A model generated the notes under the pieces. That model was given only the letters and a program-made list of their open reading frames with translations, was not told where the DNA came from and did not search any database. DNA of 64,000 nucleotides from Brevundimonas nasdae (GTDB lineage: Bacteria; Pseudomonadota; Alphaproteobacteria; Caulobacterales; Caulobacteraceae), in assembly GCF_016654005.1 (NCBI RefSeq), contig NZ_JAEPWN010000002.1:1-64000 (forward strand). The letters run 5' to 3'. The translations under genes and the position numbers were made by a program. Shown here piece after piece: positions 34,706-43,771 of the stretch (positions within the stretch are counted from its first letter, which is position 1; every line of letters begins with the position of its first letter).

Positions 34706-35146
34706 ATGAAGCTGCAGATTCCGTCGGCGGTCCTCGCGCAGACGTTCGACCACCTCAGGTCCTGCGGCGGCGGCCGCCGGGAATGCCAGGCTTTGTGGGT
34801 GGGCCCCTGGGCCCACCCCTCCCTCGTCAGCGAGGTCCGACATCCCCGCCACACCGCCAGCGCCGTCGGCTTCCAGGTCGATCATGACTGGCTGACCGAC
34901 TTCTGGCTTGACCTGTCTGACAGCGGCTCCGGCGTGCGCGTGCAGGTCCACACCCATCCGGGCGCCGCCTACCATTCGGCCACGGACGACGCCTTCCCGC
35001 TGATCCACACGCCCGGCTTCCTGAGCCTGGTCATCCCGCGCTTCGCCCAAGGGCCGGCGGATTTCACCGACGCCTTTCTCGCCCGGATCGAGCCCGACGG
35101 CCGTTTCCACGAGGTGAGGATCGCCGACATTCTGGAGATCGTCTGA
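34706..35146 (+). CDS. JAMM/Mov34 metalloprotease (deubiquitinase-type)
   Basis: Protein of 146 aa with the complete JAMM zinc motif: VHTHPGAAYHSATDD gives His82, His84, Ser91 and Asp94, and Glu26 is the upstream catalytic acid candidate. Family members remove ubiquitin-like proteins from targets. Because the Ubl of this operon already ends in Gly-Gly, this enzyme more likely acts as a deconjugase than as a maturation protease. It is 1 bp after the Ubl stop and overlaps the E1-like gene by 1 bp. Confidence 0.87.
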   Translation: MKLQIPSAVLAQTFDHLRSCGGGRRECQALWVGPWAHPSLVSEVRHPRHTASAVGFQVDHDWLTDFWLDLSDSGSGVRVQVHTHPGAAYHSATDDAFPLIHTPGFLSLVIPRFAQGPADFTDAFLARIEPDGRFHEVRIADILEIV

Positions 35147-36441
35147 TGCTGGCCCAGGCTCTCAGCCGCACCACCCTGTTGATGCGCGCCGAACTTCGGG
35201 ACGATGTCCCCGAGTCCGCCTTGGTCGACGCCTTGGCGGATTTGTCGGTGGTCATCTCGGCCGACGCCCGTGTGGTCGGGACGGCGCCGGGACGCACGGC
35301 GGTGGTCACGGCCGCCCTGCTGATGGCCCGGTCCGGCCACCGGGTCTGGATCGACTGCCCGGATGCGGCGATGCCGGAGCCCCAGCCGCCCTTGGCGGGG
35401 GATCGACTCCACGACGCCCTTCGCGAGGGGGGAGCGGACCTCCTGCCGGACCGCACGATCGAGATCGGCGTCCCTCCGACGACGGCCGATCTCGTCGTCG
35501 TCTTCGGCGACCGGAGCCCCGCGGCGGCGGGGCGTGTTCTTTACGTCGGCGCGTCCGACTGGTCCGCCAGCCTGTCGACGGCTGCGCCGCAGGCGTGGAC
35601 GGCCGCCGATCAGCCGTTCGGCGCGATGGCGGCGGGGGCCCTGGCCGCCAGCGAGGCCTTCAAGGTCTCGATGCGCCGCCTGTCGACATTCGCGCGCAGC
35701 CCACAGGCCTACGACCGGATGTTCGGCCCGGCGACGGACGCCGTTCTCGACCTCGCGCCCGGCGGGGCGAGACCCGAACCGTCGCTCGGCGCGTTCGACC
35801 TGGTGAGCGGCGGGGCGATCGCCAACGCGGCCCTGTTCGCCTTGCTGAGGACGCCGGACATTCGCGGACGTTGCCGCGTGATCGACGATGACGAGTCCGC
35901 CCTCAGCAACCTGAACCGCAACGCCCTGCTGCTGCGGTCAAGCTTGGGCATGGCCAAGGTGGCGGACCTGGCCCGTCACGGCTGCGACCTGCAGATCGAG
36001 CCGCTTGTCGAGCGCTATCGCGACGGCCAGCCCCTGGCCGCCGTTGTCCTGCTGGGCGTCGATGACATTCCCTCGCGCTGGTCGGCGCAGCGGCGGCGGC
36101 CCGACTGGCTGGGCGTCGGTGCCACTGTCGGTTTCGCGGTCCAGGTGTCTTCGCACGACGCGACGACCCCTTGCGTCGGCTGCCTTCATCCGCAGGCCGG
36201 CATGACCGACGGTCCGATCCCGACGGTGGCGTTCGTCTCCTTCTGGGCCGGGCTGCTCCTCGCCTTGCGGCTTCTGTTCCGTGAAGACGATCGCCACCTG
36301 TCCGGGGACCAAACCTGGTTCAGCCCGCTGCGTCCCGAGGGCTGGGAATACGCCCGGCTCGGCCTGTCGGCCCATCCCGGCTGCCCGGTCGGCTGCGAGG
36401 CGTCGGGTCGAACGGAACTGCAGGCCCGGCCCGCGGCCTGA
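35146..36441 (+). CDS. E1/ThiF-type ubiquitin-like activating enzyme
   Basis: Protein of 431 aa. The C-terminal half (about 215-431) is a ThiF/E1 adenylation domain: a glycine-rich SGGAIANAAL (221-230), the signature DDDESALSNLNRN (248-259), and GVDDIPSRW. Cys343/Cys346 and Cys413/Cys417 can form a zinc site. The N-terminal 200 residues are a Rossmann-like region without a clear nucleotide motif. It would adenylate the Gly-Gly end of the upstream Ubl. A catalytic Cys cannot be singled out, since the visible Cys also suit zinc binding. No E2-like domain is fused. Confidence 0.82.
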   Translation: MLAQALSRTTLLMRAELRDDVPESALVDALADLSVVISADARVVGTAPGRTAVVTAALLMARSGHRVWIDCPDAAMPEPQPPLAGDRLHDALREGGADLLPDRTIEIGVPPTTADLVVVFGDRSPAAAGRVLYVGASDWSASLSTAAPQAWTAADQPFGAMAAGALAASEAFKVSMRRLSTFARSPQAYDRMFGPATDAVLDLAPGGARPEPSLGAFDLVSGGAIANAALFALLRTPDIRGRCRVIDDDESALSNLNRNALLLRSSLGMAKVADLARHGCDLQIEPLVERYRDGQPLAAVVLLGVDDIPSRWSAQRRRPDWLGVGATVGFAVQVSSHDATTPCVGCLHPQAGMTDGPIPTVAFVSFWAGLLLALRLLFREDDRHLSGDQTWFSPLRPEGWEYARLGLSAHPGCPVGCEASGRTELQARPAA

Positions 36442-36583
36442 TGCCCCGGCCTGGAGGCTCGGCCTCTGCGAATGGCGACCGTCCAGCGCGCATGGGACAT
36501 CCAGCGCGCGGCGCGCGAGCTGCGGGCCGGTCCCCATCGCCAGCGCCCCGGTCGGCTCCAGGTCCGTCGCGAACTCCCGAGCC

Positions 36584-37597
36584 TCAGCGCGCGTTGCGGT
36601 AGGTGCGGCCTGCGACAACGTCTCGCACCTGCCGAGGGCTGGCGGCCGCGACCCGTTTTGCGATCTCGGAGACTGTCGCGAGCGCTTCCAGTCCCCGGAT
36701 GGCGTTGAGTTGGTCCAGGGTGAGGCGCGGGGCGCGGCGGCGGCGGTGCGGCGGGGCACAGTTGGCGTCGGCGCTCGATAAGGAGGCGCCCGGCGTCCGG
36801 CGGCGGCCGGCCCGGCCTCCAGCGCTCATATTGAGAAGGCGCGCGTCCTGCCGGTGGCCTTCCAGCAGCCATGCCTCGGAATTGTAGAGGCGCTCGATGT
36901 CTTCGGTTACGGCCATGACCTTATGATGGACGTAGGAGACGCGGTCGGCGGCCGTCTCGTCGCGATACCGCTGATGGAACCGGAGTCGGCTCCCGCTGCC
37001 GATGGCGCGGCGATGCTCCGCCCACCGGGTCTGCCAACGCCGGGTCGTGACGCCGACATAGAACCAGCCGTCGTCGGGGTAGGACGCGGCGTGGCCGAAG
37101 ATGTGCTGATATAGGACGAAGGCCCCTTCCGGCCTGGACGCGGGCCTAAGGAGATGGTGCGCCGGCGTTGAAAAGATCTGGGCTGGCCGGGTCACGCCGA
37201 CGAAGGGCTGATCGAACGCGCCGACCCGCAAGGCGTCGAGCATGACCGGATCGATCACGAGCTCGAACCGGATCTCGGGACAGAGCGCCAGCTCGCCCGG
37301 GGCCAGGGAGCGGCCGGACCGCATGGCGGTCGGGCCCAGCGCGCGATGCTCGGGTTCGACGATCCGGGGCGGGATCAGGATCGGAAGCGCGCCGCCCAGA
37401 AGGGCGACGTGCAAGACCGGAATCGGCTGGCCCGGACGGACTCGGATGAGGCCGTCAGGCGTCAGGGCCGACCGTAGCCAGCTCACGCCGCGCGCCGTGC
37501 CGAGGAACCGGTGCATCATGGCGTCGAAAGTCGCCCGATGCGGATGCATGTCGGGCGGCGTGAGATGCTCCCACCACTCGGGATCGACCGTGATCAT
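36584..37597 (-). CDS. GIY-YIG-like nuclease with C-terminal helix-turn-helix
   Basis: Protein of 337 aa. A GIY-YIG-like core at about 160-260 shows FVLYQHIFG, then GWFYVGVTTRRWQTRWAEH (Tyr180, Gly182, Arg191, His195), Glu241 in SEAWLLE and Asn256 in LLNMSAG. The long N-terminal part is unassigned. The C-terminal 45 residues look like a DNA-binding HTH. It could nick or cut DNA. It is the last gene of the minus-strand operon with the AddAB-like genes (19-bp gap) and converges on the E1-like gene, 142 bp away. Confidence 0.6.
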   Translation of the reverse strand: MITVDPEWWEHLTPPDMHPHRATFDAMMHRFLGTARGVSWLRSALTPDGLIRVRPGQPIPVLHVALLGGALPILIPPRIVEPEHRALGPTAMRSGRSLAPGELALCPEIRFELVIDPVMLDALRVGAFDQPFVGVTRPAQIFSTPAHHLLRPASRPEGAFVLYQHIFGHAASYPDDGWFYVGVTTRRWQTRWAEHRRAIGSGSRLRFHQRYRDETAADRVSYVHHKVMAVTEDIERLYNSEAWLLEGHRQDARLLNMSAGGRAGRRRTPGASLSSADANCAPPHRRRRAPRLTLDQLNAIRGLEALATVSEIAKRVAAASPRQVRDVVAGRTYRNAR

Positions 37598-37616
37598 GCG
37601 CGTCGCCCCCGCGCTC

Positions 37617-40600
37617 TCACGTCGCTTCGCTGTCCCTTTCCAGCCTCAGGATCGCGCCGACCACGGGCATATGGATGAACAGGGCGTCGCAGGCGTCCGA
37701 CGAGGCCGCGGTCACCGCGTCGGCGTAGAGTCCCAACTGGGGGGCGTGTCCCAGCGCGTGTTCATCCCACCGGTCGAACGCCCCTGGGAAGCTCTTGTGG
37801 TCCACGAGAGCGACGCCCGAAGCGTGCCGGACCAGCAGATCGATCCGCCCTTGGACGATCTGATCGCCGACGCGGGCGCGGATCGGGCTTTCGCTGAGGA
37901 TCGCGCCGTCGGGCCACCGCTCTGCCAGCCAGGCGCGAAGACGGGTGGACGCCTCCACGGCGTCTGTCGCGGACAGCCCGGCCACCGACCAGCGCCGCAG
38001 GATGGCGTCCGCATCGGCGAGACGCCGGGCACCGTCCCGCGTCGGATCGTCGTAAGCCAGGATGGCGTGCAGGGCTTCGCCCAGGGCCGCCATGTCGGTC
38101 ACCCCATCGATCCCGAGCCTTGGTCCGAGATCCACCCGTTCGGCCACGCGCCAGCCGCCGCCGCTCGCGCCGCTGGGCTTGACGAACAGGGGAGACGCAG
38201 GCGGCGCCGCAGCGACGCGCGCGGTCACGTGAGGCGCCTGCGGATACCGTGGCGCTGCGCTCTCGTCCGCCGCCAGCACACGCACATCGGCCAGGAAGGT
38301 CGCGTCGCCGACGCCGATCAGATTGTCTTCCACGGCCGGCGGTGTGACGTGGGGCGGCGCGTCGGCTGCGTCCAGCACCGCCAGCCACGCAGGGCGTTTC
38401 GGCGGCGCGGCGAAGATCAGATAGTCCCTGGCTCGCGTGACGCCGACGTAGAGCAGGCGCGTGTCTTCCTGCACGGCGCGTCGCCAGGCGGCCTGGCCGA
38501 ACGCGGACCCGGCCGCCGCCGCCTCCAGGGCGCTGCCCCCGCCCGCGGAATCGTAAGGCCATGGCCAGAACCGGATCCAGCGATTGGCCAGCGGGTCCCG
38601 CCAATCCATCTCACCATCCACTTCCGCCGCGGGCTCGAACAGGCGGGCCTTGGGCTCCCAGCCGAGTCCGACGAGAACCGTCATCGGCCATTCGAGGCCC
38701 TTGGCGCCGTGATAGGTCATCACCTGGACGGCGTCGGCCGCGAGGCTGGGCGGGCGCTTGGGATCGGCGCCGTCGAGCGCGAGGATCAGGCCGGGAAGCG
38801 TCGCGGGCGCGCCGGACGAGACGCACTCTGTCTCATAGGTTCGCGCGAACCCCCGCAGGGCTTCAAGGTCGTCGAACCGGATCGCGGTGTCGCCCCAGCG
38901 CTCAATGCGCGCCATCACCTCCGGAAGGGCGGTCACCGCGTCGACCAGTTCCGCAGGCGTGAGGGCGAGTGTGTCCGTACGCAGCACGGCGAGCGCCTCG
39001 GCGACCGGCACGAGGTCGGACAGGGCGGATTCGGCGTCGGCCTCGGTCGCGGCGCCGAGCCAGGCGTCCGATTCCGGATCGTCCGAGAAGAACCGGGCCA
39101 GCTCGGCCAGGGCGAGGCGATCAGAAGCGTCGGCGACCCAGCGGCAGGCCGCGAGAACCAGTTCGACATGGGGCGTTCGCGCGAGCCCCCCACGCTCCAC
39201 CGCCACCGGCAGGCCGGCCTGGCTGAGCGCCCGGGCGTAGCGGGCCACGTCGGTGTTGGTGCGGCAGAGCACGGCGATGTCACCGATCGAGAGCGGGTGG
39301 TGCTCGCCCGACCGGTCCTCCACCAACCATTCACCGCCGTCATCGAGGCAGGCGACGACCTGCGCGGCGAGCGCCTGAGCCTGCTCATCGACCTTGCCGG
39401 TCAGGGTCCACCAGCCCAAAGCGGCCCGGTCAAAACCGGTCTCGGAGCGGTTGGTCCCGGCGAAGGCGTGATTGGCCGCCGGCAATCCCATGCGGTCGAA
39501 GGCCGGCGTGAACAGGGCGTTCGACAGGTCAATGATGCCCTGACGGCTGCGCCAGGAGGTGGCCAGCACGTCCGCCGCCTCTCCCTGCGAGGCGGCGCCG
39601 GCGAACGCGGCCTGCGTCAGATCCGTGTCGGCGCCTCGGAAGCCGTAGATGGCCTGTTTGGGATCGCCGACCCAGGTGCTTTCCTCGACCAGACCCGCGA
39701 GCGCCGTGAACACCGCCAGCTGAAGCGGGCTGGAATCCTGGAACTCGTCGACGAACACCCGGCTGATCCGCTCTCTCAGCCGGGCGGCCATCGCCGGATC
39801 ACGCAGAACCTCGAGCGCCAGCGCCTCCTGATCGGTGAAGTCCAGCAGGCCCCGCTGGGCCTTCCAGTCCTGGTAGGCGGTGAGCGCTTCGGCCGCGCAG
39901 TCGAAGGTGGCGCGGATGAAAGTTTCGATGTCCCCGCGAAGACGGGGATGATCCGCATGCCGTCCAGCCGCGGCGGCCAGAGCCGTCATGGCCGAAGCGA
40001 AGGCGGGTCCGTCCTTGGTTGGCGCGCATTCCGCCTTGGCCAGCCTGGCCCAGGTCGGCCACGACAGGCTCTCGCCGCGGGCGAGACGCTGATGCGCCGC
40101 CCGGACGACTTCCATCGGCCTTTGCGCCTTCGCGCTCAGCCCGGAGGGTCGCGCCGCCATGACGGCCGAGAGGGCGTCGCTCAGGGCTGTGTCGAGCGCG
40201 TCGCCGTCCGACGCCGCGGCCGGCGGCAGCGATCGACAGGAAGCGATCGAGCGGTCGGCGGAGACGCGGACGCCGTCCGCGTCCAGACCGTTGGCGCGCG
40301 CCAGGTCGACGATCCGGCGAACCGTCCGGCGCCAGTCCGGTCCTTCTGCGCCCGTCGGCGGTCGCGGGTCATTGTAGCCGAAGCGATCGGCCAGGTCGTT
40401 GAGGACCGCCGCATGGGCGGCGATGGCGCGATCCGCCGCCATCGAGAAGATCAGGGACTCGTTCTCGGCGCCGATGACGGCGGTGGAGGGAGACCGTCCA
40501 AGATCGAGCGCAAACTCCGAAACGATCTGGCCGCAGACGGCGTTGACCGTCCCGAACCGGGCGCCGAGCAGCCGGGCGGCCGCGTCCGTCCGCCCGTCGC

Positions 40601-40772
40601 CGAACAGGCGCGCCCGCGCGCGCTCGACGAGTTCATCCGCCGCCTTGATGGTGAAGGTCGTGGCGACGATCTCCTCGGGTGGCCGGATGGCCACCTCGGC
40701 GGCGATGTCGCCGACGATGCGCGTGGTCTTTCCCGCGCCGGCGGAGGCCGTGACGGCGGTGAGTCGGGCCAT
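37617..40772 (-). CDS. AddA-like helicase-nuclease
   Basis: Protein of 1051 aa. It starts MARLTAVTAS with a Walker A loop SAGAGKTT (residues 10-17), continues through superfamily-1 motifs including VDEFQD (about 340), TYHGAKGLEWP and LYVGVTRARD, and ends with a RecB/AddA-type PD-(D/E)XK nuclease (GRIDLL near 976, VDHK near 990). The frame runs to 41162, but the start at 40772 is chosen because it overlaps the upstream gene stop (TGATG). With the AddB-like product it should process DNA ends. It is shorter than AddA of the general repair pathway, and its neighbourhood suggests a defence copy. Confidence 0.85.
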   Translation of the reverse strand: MARLTAVTASAGAGKTTRIVGDIAAEVAIRPPEEIVATTFTIKAADELVERARARLFGDGRTDAAARLLGARFGTVNAVCGQIVSEFALDLGRSPSTAVIGAENESLIFSMAADRAIAAHAAVLNDLADRFGYNDPRPPTGAEGPDWRRTVRRIVDLARANGLDADGVRVSADRSIASCRSLPPAAASDGDALDTALSDALSAVMAARPSGLSAKAQRPMEVVRAAHQRLARGESLSWPTWARLAKAECAPTKDGPAFASAMTALAAAAGRHADHPRLRGDIETFIRATFDCAAEALTAYQDWKAQRGLLDFTDQEALALEVLRDPAMAARLRERISRVFVDEFQDSSPLQLAVFTALAGLVEESTWVGDPKQAIYGFRGADTDLTQAAFAGAASQGEAADVLATSWRSRQGIIDLSNALFTPAFDRMGLPAANHAFAGTNRSETGFDRAALGWWTLTGKVDEQAQALAAQVVACLDDGGEWLVEDRSGEHHPLSIGDIAVLCRTNTDVARYARALSQAGLPVAVERGGLARTPHVELVLAACRWVADASDRLALAELARFFSDDPESDAWLGAATEADAESALSDLVPVAEALAVLRTDTLALTPAELVDAVTALPEVMARIERWGDTAIRFDDLEALRGFARTYETECVSSGAPATLPGLILALDGADPKRPPSLAADAVQVMTYHGAKGLEWPMTVLVGLGWEPKARLFEPAAEVDGEMDWRDPLANRWIRFWPWPYDSAGGGSALEAAAAGSAFGQAAWRRAVQEDTRLLYVGVTRARDYLIFAAPPKRPAWLAVLDAADAPPHVTPPAVEDNLIGVGDATFLADVRVLAADESAAPRYPQAPHVTARVAAAPPASPLFVKPSGASGGGWRVAERVDLGPRLGIDGVTDMAALGEALHAILAYDDPTRDGARRLADADAILRRWSVAGLSATDAVEASTRLRAWLAERWPDGAILSESPIRARVGDQIVQGRIDLLVRHASGVALVDHKSFPGAFDRWDEHALGHAPQLGLYADAVTAASSDACDALFIHMPVVGAILRLERDSEAT

Positions 40773-43438
40773 CACAGCGCCTCCACATTGATGCGGCACA
40801 GGCCGGTGAGGTCGCAGTAGCGGCAAGGCTCCGCCGGCGCCGCGAAACCGAGGTCGTCGGGCCGGTCCGTCGCGGAACCCTGCAGGCCGGCGGCGACCAG
40901 AACACCATTGCGGGCGAGCGCCGTCCAAGCCGCCCAATCCTGCGATACGATCCGCAGGGTGTCGTCGTCGGGACGAACAGCCTCGACCGGGTCGCCGGTC
41001 AGGAAGGATCCCGCGCTGGCGACGACACGCCGCTGCCGCAGCAGGAAATAGCCGCCGGGCGCCACAACGCCGTCGGTCCGGGCGAGAGCGTGATAGACGG
41101 CGAGCTGCACCGCGACGCCGTCTGCGACCATCGAGACGTAGCGGCGGTCGGACCGTGTCCACTTCAGGTCGAGCACGGCGACCTCGGCGCCGCGGCGGAC
41201 CATCAGATCGATGCGTCCGGTGAGCGGCAGATCGCCGAAACGGCCCTCGCGCGACAACTCCGCGCCCACCACCTCGAGCCCTCGCTCGTGCAACAGTCGC
41301 ACCAGCGCCTCCATCGCCGCGGGCACCTGTTCCCGCGCGGCGGCGAGCTCGCCGGCGTGTTCGGGCCGCGCCAATGGTGCGGCCATAGCGGGCAGGAGTT
41401 CATCGAACAGGGCCAGGGCGCTGGCGCGAACCTCGGCCCAGGGCGGCGGCGGACCGGCAGGCAGCAGCCGACGCGCGATCTCGTGGGCCAGAGCCCCGAA
41501 TAGTTGGCTCGTCTCCGGCAATTGAGCATGGCGACCGCGGCGCAGACCGAGGACGTCCTGGGCGAACCATCCCATCTGGCAGTTGAACAGCCGGTCCAGG
41601 GAGGTTGCGCTTTCCACGCGGCTGTCGAGCACGGCCGACAGGTCGGCGGCGACCGTCCATCGCGGCGCGCCTGCGGGCGGATCGACCGTAGCGACAGGGG
41701 TGCGGGAGATGGAGCGCCGCGCCAGATCCGCCACGGGCTCCGCCAACAGACGTTCGGCCCGGAAGAACACGCCGTCCGCCGCGCCCTGGAGGAGAGGGCG
41801 AAGCTGGTGGGCGAGCGGGTGCGCGGTCGTGGGCTCGCCGCCCGCGAGGGCCGGCCGCACCAGCAGCATCTGCTCAGCCGCGTTCATCACCACGCGGGCG
41901 TAGCCGGCGCCGACACGCGCTGAGGCGGCCGCAGACGTTTCCACGGTCACGCCGGCCGTCGCGAGCGCGACCCGCTCCGCCCGGTCCCATCGCTCGGGCG
42001 CGACCCTCTCGCCCGGTCCGGCGAAACCCCACCAGATCACCCGGGGCGCGGATCTCCACAGCGCTCCGGGCACCCGAACGGCGCGCAGGGCACCGGCCTC
42101 AGCGATGTGGGCGGGATTGGAAACGCCGTCCGCCAAGACCTGACCGATCATTCGCTCCAGAAGCAGGGCGGGGATGACCGGAGACTCCAGGCGCGTGGCG
42201 GCGTCGACGAGGGCTCCCGCCGCCGAGGCGACGCCGAGCAGCAGGGGATCTTGTCCGGCGGCGTCGATCCGGATGGCCCAGGCGGCCACGCGCCCTGCGA
42301 TCTCGCGCACGGCGTCAAGCGGCATGCCGACGGCCCGATCGTGAAGGCCGACCTGTGTCCAGGCGCGCCACTGCGCTAGTGTCTGGTCGGTCTTCCCCTC
42401 GGGGTCTTCCTCCGCCGCATTCAGCTCGAGAAGCCGCGCTTCGAGACCCGCCCAGGTCTCGAGCCAGGCGGCGCCGCCCGTGCCGGGGTGTTCCGCCAGG
42501 GTCCTCGCGAGGCGGCGGGCGGCCCACCGGGAGATGGGCGGACGCGGAAGCGTCATCAGGTCGAGGAGGGCGCGGGCGTCGAAGGGCCGCCATGCCGTCG
42601 CGAACGCCAAGGGCAGGACCTGCAAGGCGCCCCGCCAAGGCGAGGCTCCGGACAGACCGAGCGCCGGAAGACCCCGGGCCTTGAGCGCTCGGTCCAGCAG
42701 AGCGGTGTCGCCGTCGGGCGCAAGGATCACGGCGTCGGCGGGCCCCGACGCCAGCCAGTCCGCCACGGTCTCGGCGGCCATGACGGCGGTGTCTGACTGG
42801 ATCACCACAAGCGAGCCGTCGCCGGTGAGCGCGTCCCGCCCACCCCCGGCCAAGGCGTCCTGAACGCGGCGCAGGTCCGATCCCGCGGCGGCGAGCGTCG
42901 GGGCGGAGGGCGGATTGATCTCCACCCCGGCCGCCTCCAACGCATCGAGCAGACGCGCGATGGCCGGAGGCGCCAGATCGCGAGGCTCGATCAGAGCGAG
43001 CGAGGCGATGCGCAGGCCGGGCCGGTCGGCGACGCTGAGGGCGGCGAGCGCGAGCCGGTCCGCCAGGCTGGGCGGCAACGGCGCGCCGGCATGACCGGCA
43101 TCGGCCAGATCGTCGATCCGGGCCGCGCCGACGCGCTGACCCGTCCAGCCCCCGTCCACGAGGGCGTCGCGCCAGTCCAACAGAGTCTCGGCGGTGGACC
43201 AAGGGTCCTTGTCGAAGGACTGGGCCCAGAAGCGACCGGAGCCGGCGGCCCGCATCTTGCTGAGCCAGGCGGCGACGCGCGAGGGGTGGGAGATGGTCGG
43301 TCCCCCGAGGCCGAGCTGGGATTCGATCAGGCCGACAAGGCCGTGCGGCCCGACGACGGCGTCATCCAGATCGCCTGCGGCTTCCGCCGTTTCCGGCCAG
43401 ATGCGACCGTCAGCCCCGAGTCCGAACACCAGTTTCAT
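40772..43438 (-). CDS. AddB-like nuclease with iron-sulfur clasp
   Basis: Protein of 888 aa. A degenerate helicase-like N-terminal region (no Walker A seen) is followed by a PD-(D/E)XK nuclease with GRIDLM and LDLKW (near 756). A Cys near 620 (FNCQMGW) together with Cys872, Cys875 and Cys881 (CRYCDLTGLC) matches the four-Cys iron-sulfur clasp of AddB and Cas4-type nucleases. The stop overlaps the AddA-like start by 1 bp. The pair probably acts as an exonuclease complex on DNA ends. Chi recognition is unknown. Confidence 0.8.
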   Translation of the reverse strand: MKLVFGLGADGRIWPETAEAAGDLDDAVVGPHGLVGLIESQLGLGGPTISHPSRVAAWLSKMRAAGSGRFWAQSFDKDPWSTAETLLDWRDALVDGGWTGQRVGAARIDDLADAGHAGAPLPPSLADRLALAALSVADRPGLRIASLALIEPRDLAPPAIARLLDALEAAGVEINPPSAPTLAAAGSDLRRVQDALAGGGRDALTGDGSLVVIQSDTAVMAAETVADWLASGPADAVILAPDGDTALLDRALKARGLPALGLSGASPWRGALQVLPLAFATAWRPFDARALLDLMTLPRPPISRWAARRLARTLAEHPGTGGAAWLETWAGLEARLLELNAAEEDPEGKTDQTLAQWRAWTQVGLHDRAVGMPLDAVREIAGRVAAWAIRIDAAGQDPLLLGVASAAGALVDAATRLESPVIPALLLERMIGQVLADGVSNPAHIAEAGALRAVRVPGALWRSAPRVIWWGFAGPGERVAPERWDRAERVALATAGVTVETSAAASARVGAGYARVVMNAAEQMLLVRPALAGGEPTTAHPLAHQLRPLLQGAADGVFFRAERLLAEPVADLARRSISRTPVATVDPPAGAPRWTVAADLSAVLDSRVESATSLDRLFNCQMGWFAQDVLGLRRGRHAQLPETSQLFGALAHEIARRLLPAGPPPPWAEVRASALALFDELLPAMAAPLARPEHAGELAAAREQVPAAMEALVRLLHERGLEVVGAELSREGRFGDLPLTGRIDLMVRRGAEVAVLDLKWTRSDRRYVSMVADGVAVQLAVYHALARTDGVVAPGGYFLLRQRRVVASAGSFLTGDPVEAVRPDDDTLRIVSQDWAAWTALARNGVLVAAGLQGSATDRPDDLGFAAPAEPCRYCDLTGLCRINVEAL

Positions 43439-43771
43439 GTTTCGCTCCCCTCAGACCACTTTAGTGAGGCGCGCGTCTTTTCGCCACCATCGCGTGTGTC
43501 CGCTCACGTCGGTGAAGTCAGCACCGCATCAAAAGGCGGCCCGCCTGCTGCGCAACAAATATCGCGTTTATCGGAGGGTCCCTACGACCGCTATTGGCGC
43601 TTTTAATACCTTCGCATTGCGTGATCTGACGCTAGCTCGGTGGGCAGTAGGCGCATGGCCCGAGCGTAGGCAGGTTCACGCCTTCGGGCCAAGAGGGTCG
43701 GCCGCCATTGGCTGCCAGTCCGCCCGCGGCCGAGCCCTGGCGGAGCCGCGATCGGCGAGGTAGGCCCTGAT
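43439..43771. other. Gene-free stretch, promoter region of the AddB-AddA-GIY-YIG operon
   Basis: No convincing gene on either strand in about 330 bp. The minus-strand operon promoter must lie here, and the sequence is more A/T rich near 43500-43620. I saw no clear terminator, repeat or RNA gene. Confidence 0.4.

Noticed and set aside
36442..36583. A terminator between the E1-like and GIY-YIG-like genes
   Set aside because: Only a short five-base stem (GAGGC/GCCTC) is visible with no T-run, too weak to call.
37242..40820. A 1192-aa open frame on the plus strand
   Set aside because: It lies opposite the AddA-like gene, is rich in Arg/Gly/Pro with no domain sense, and is a by-product of high GC content.
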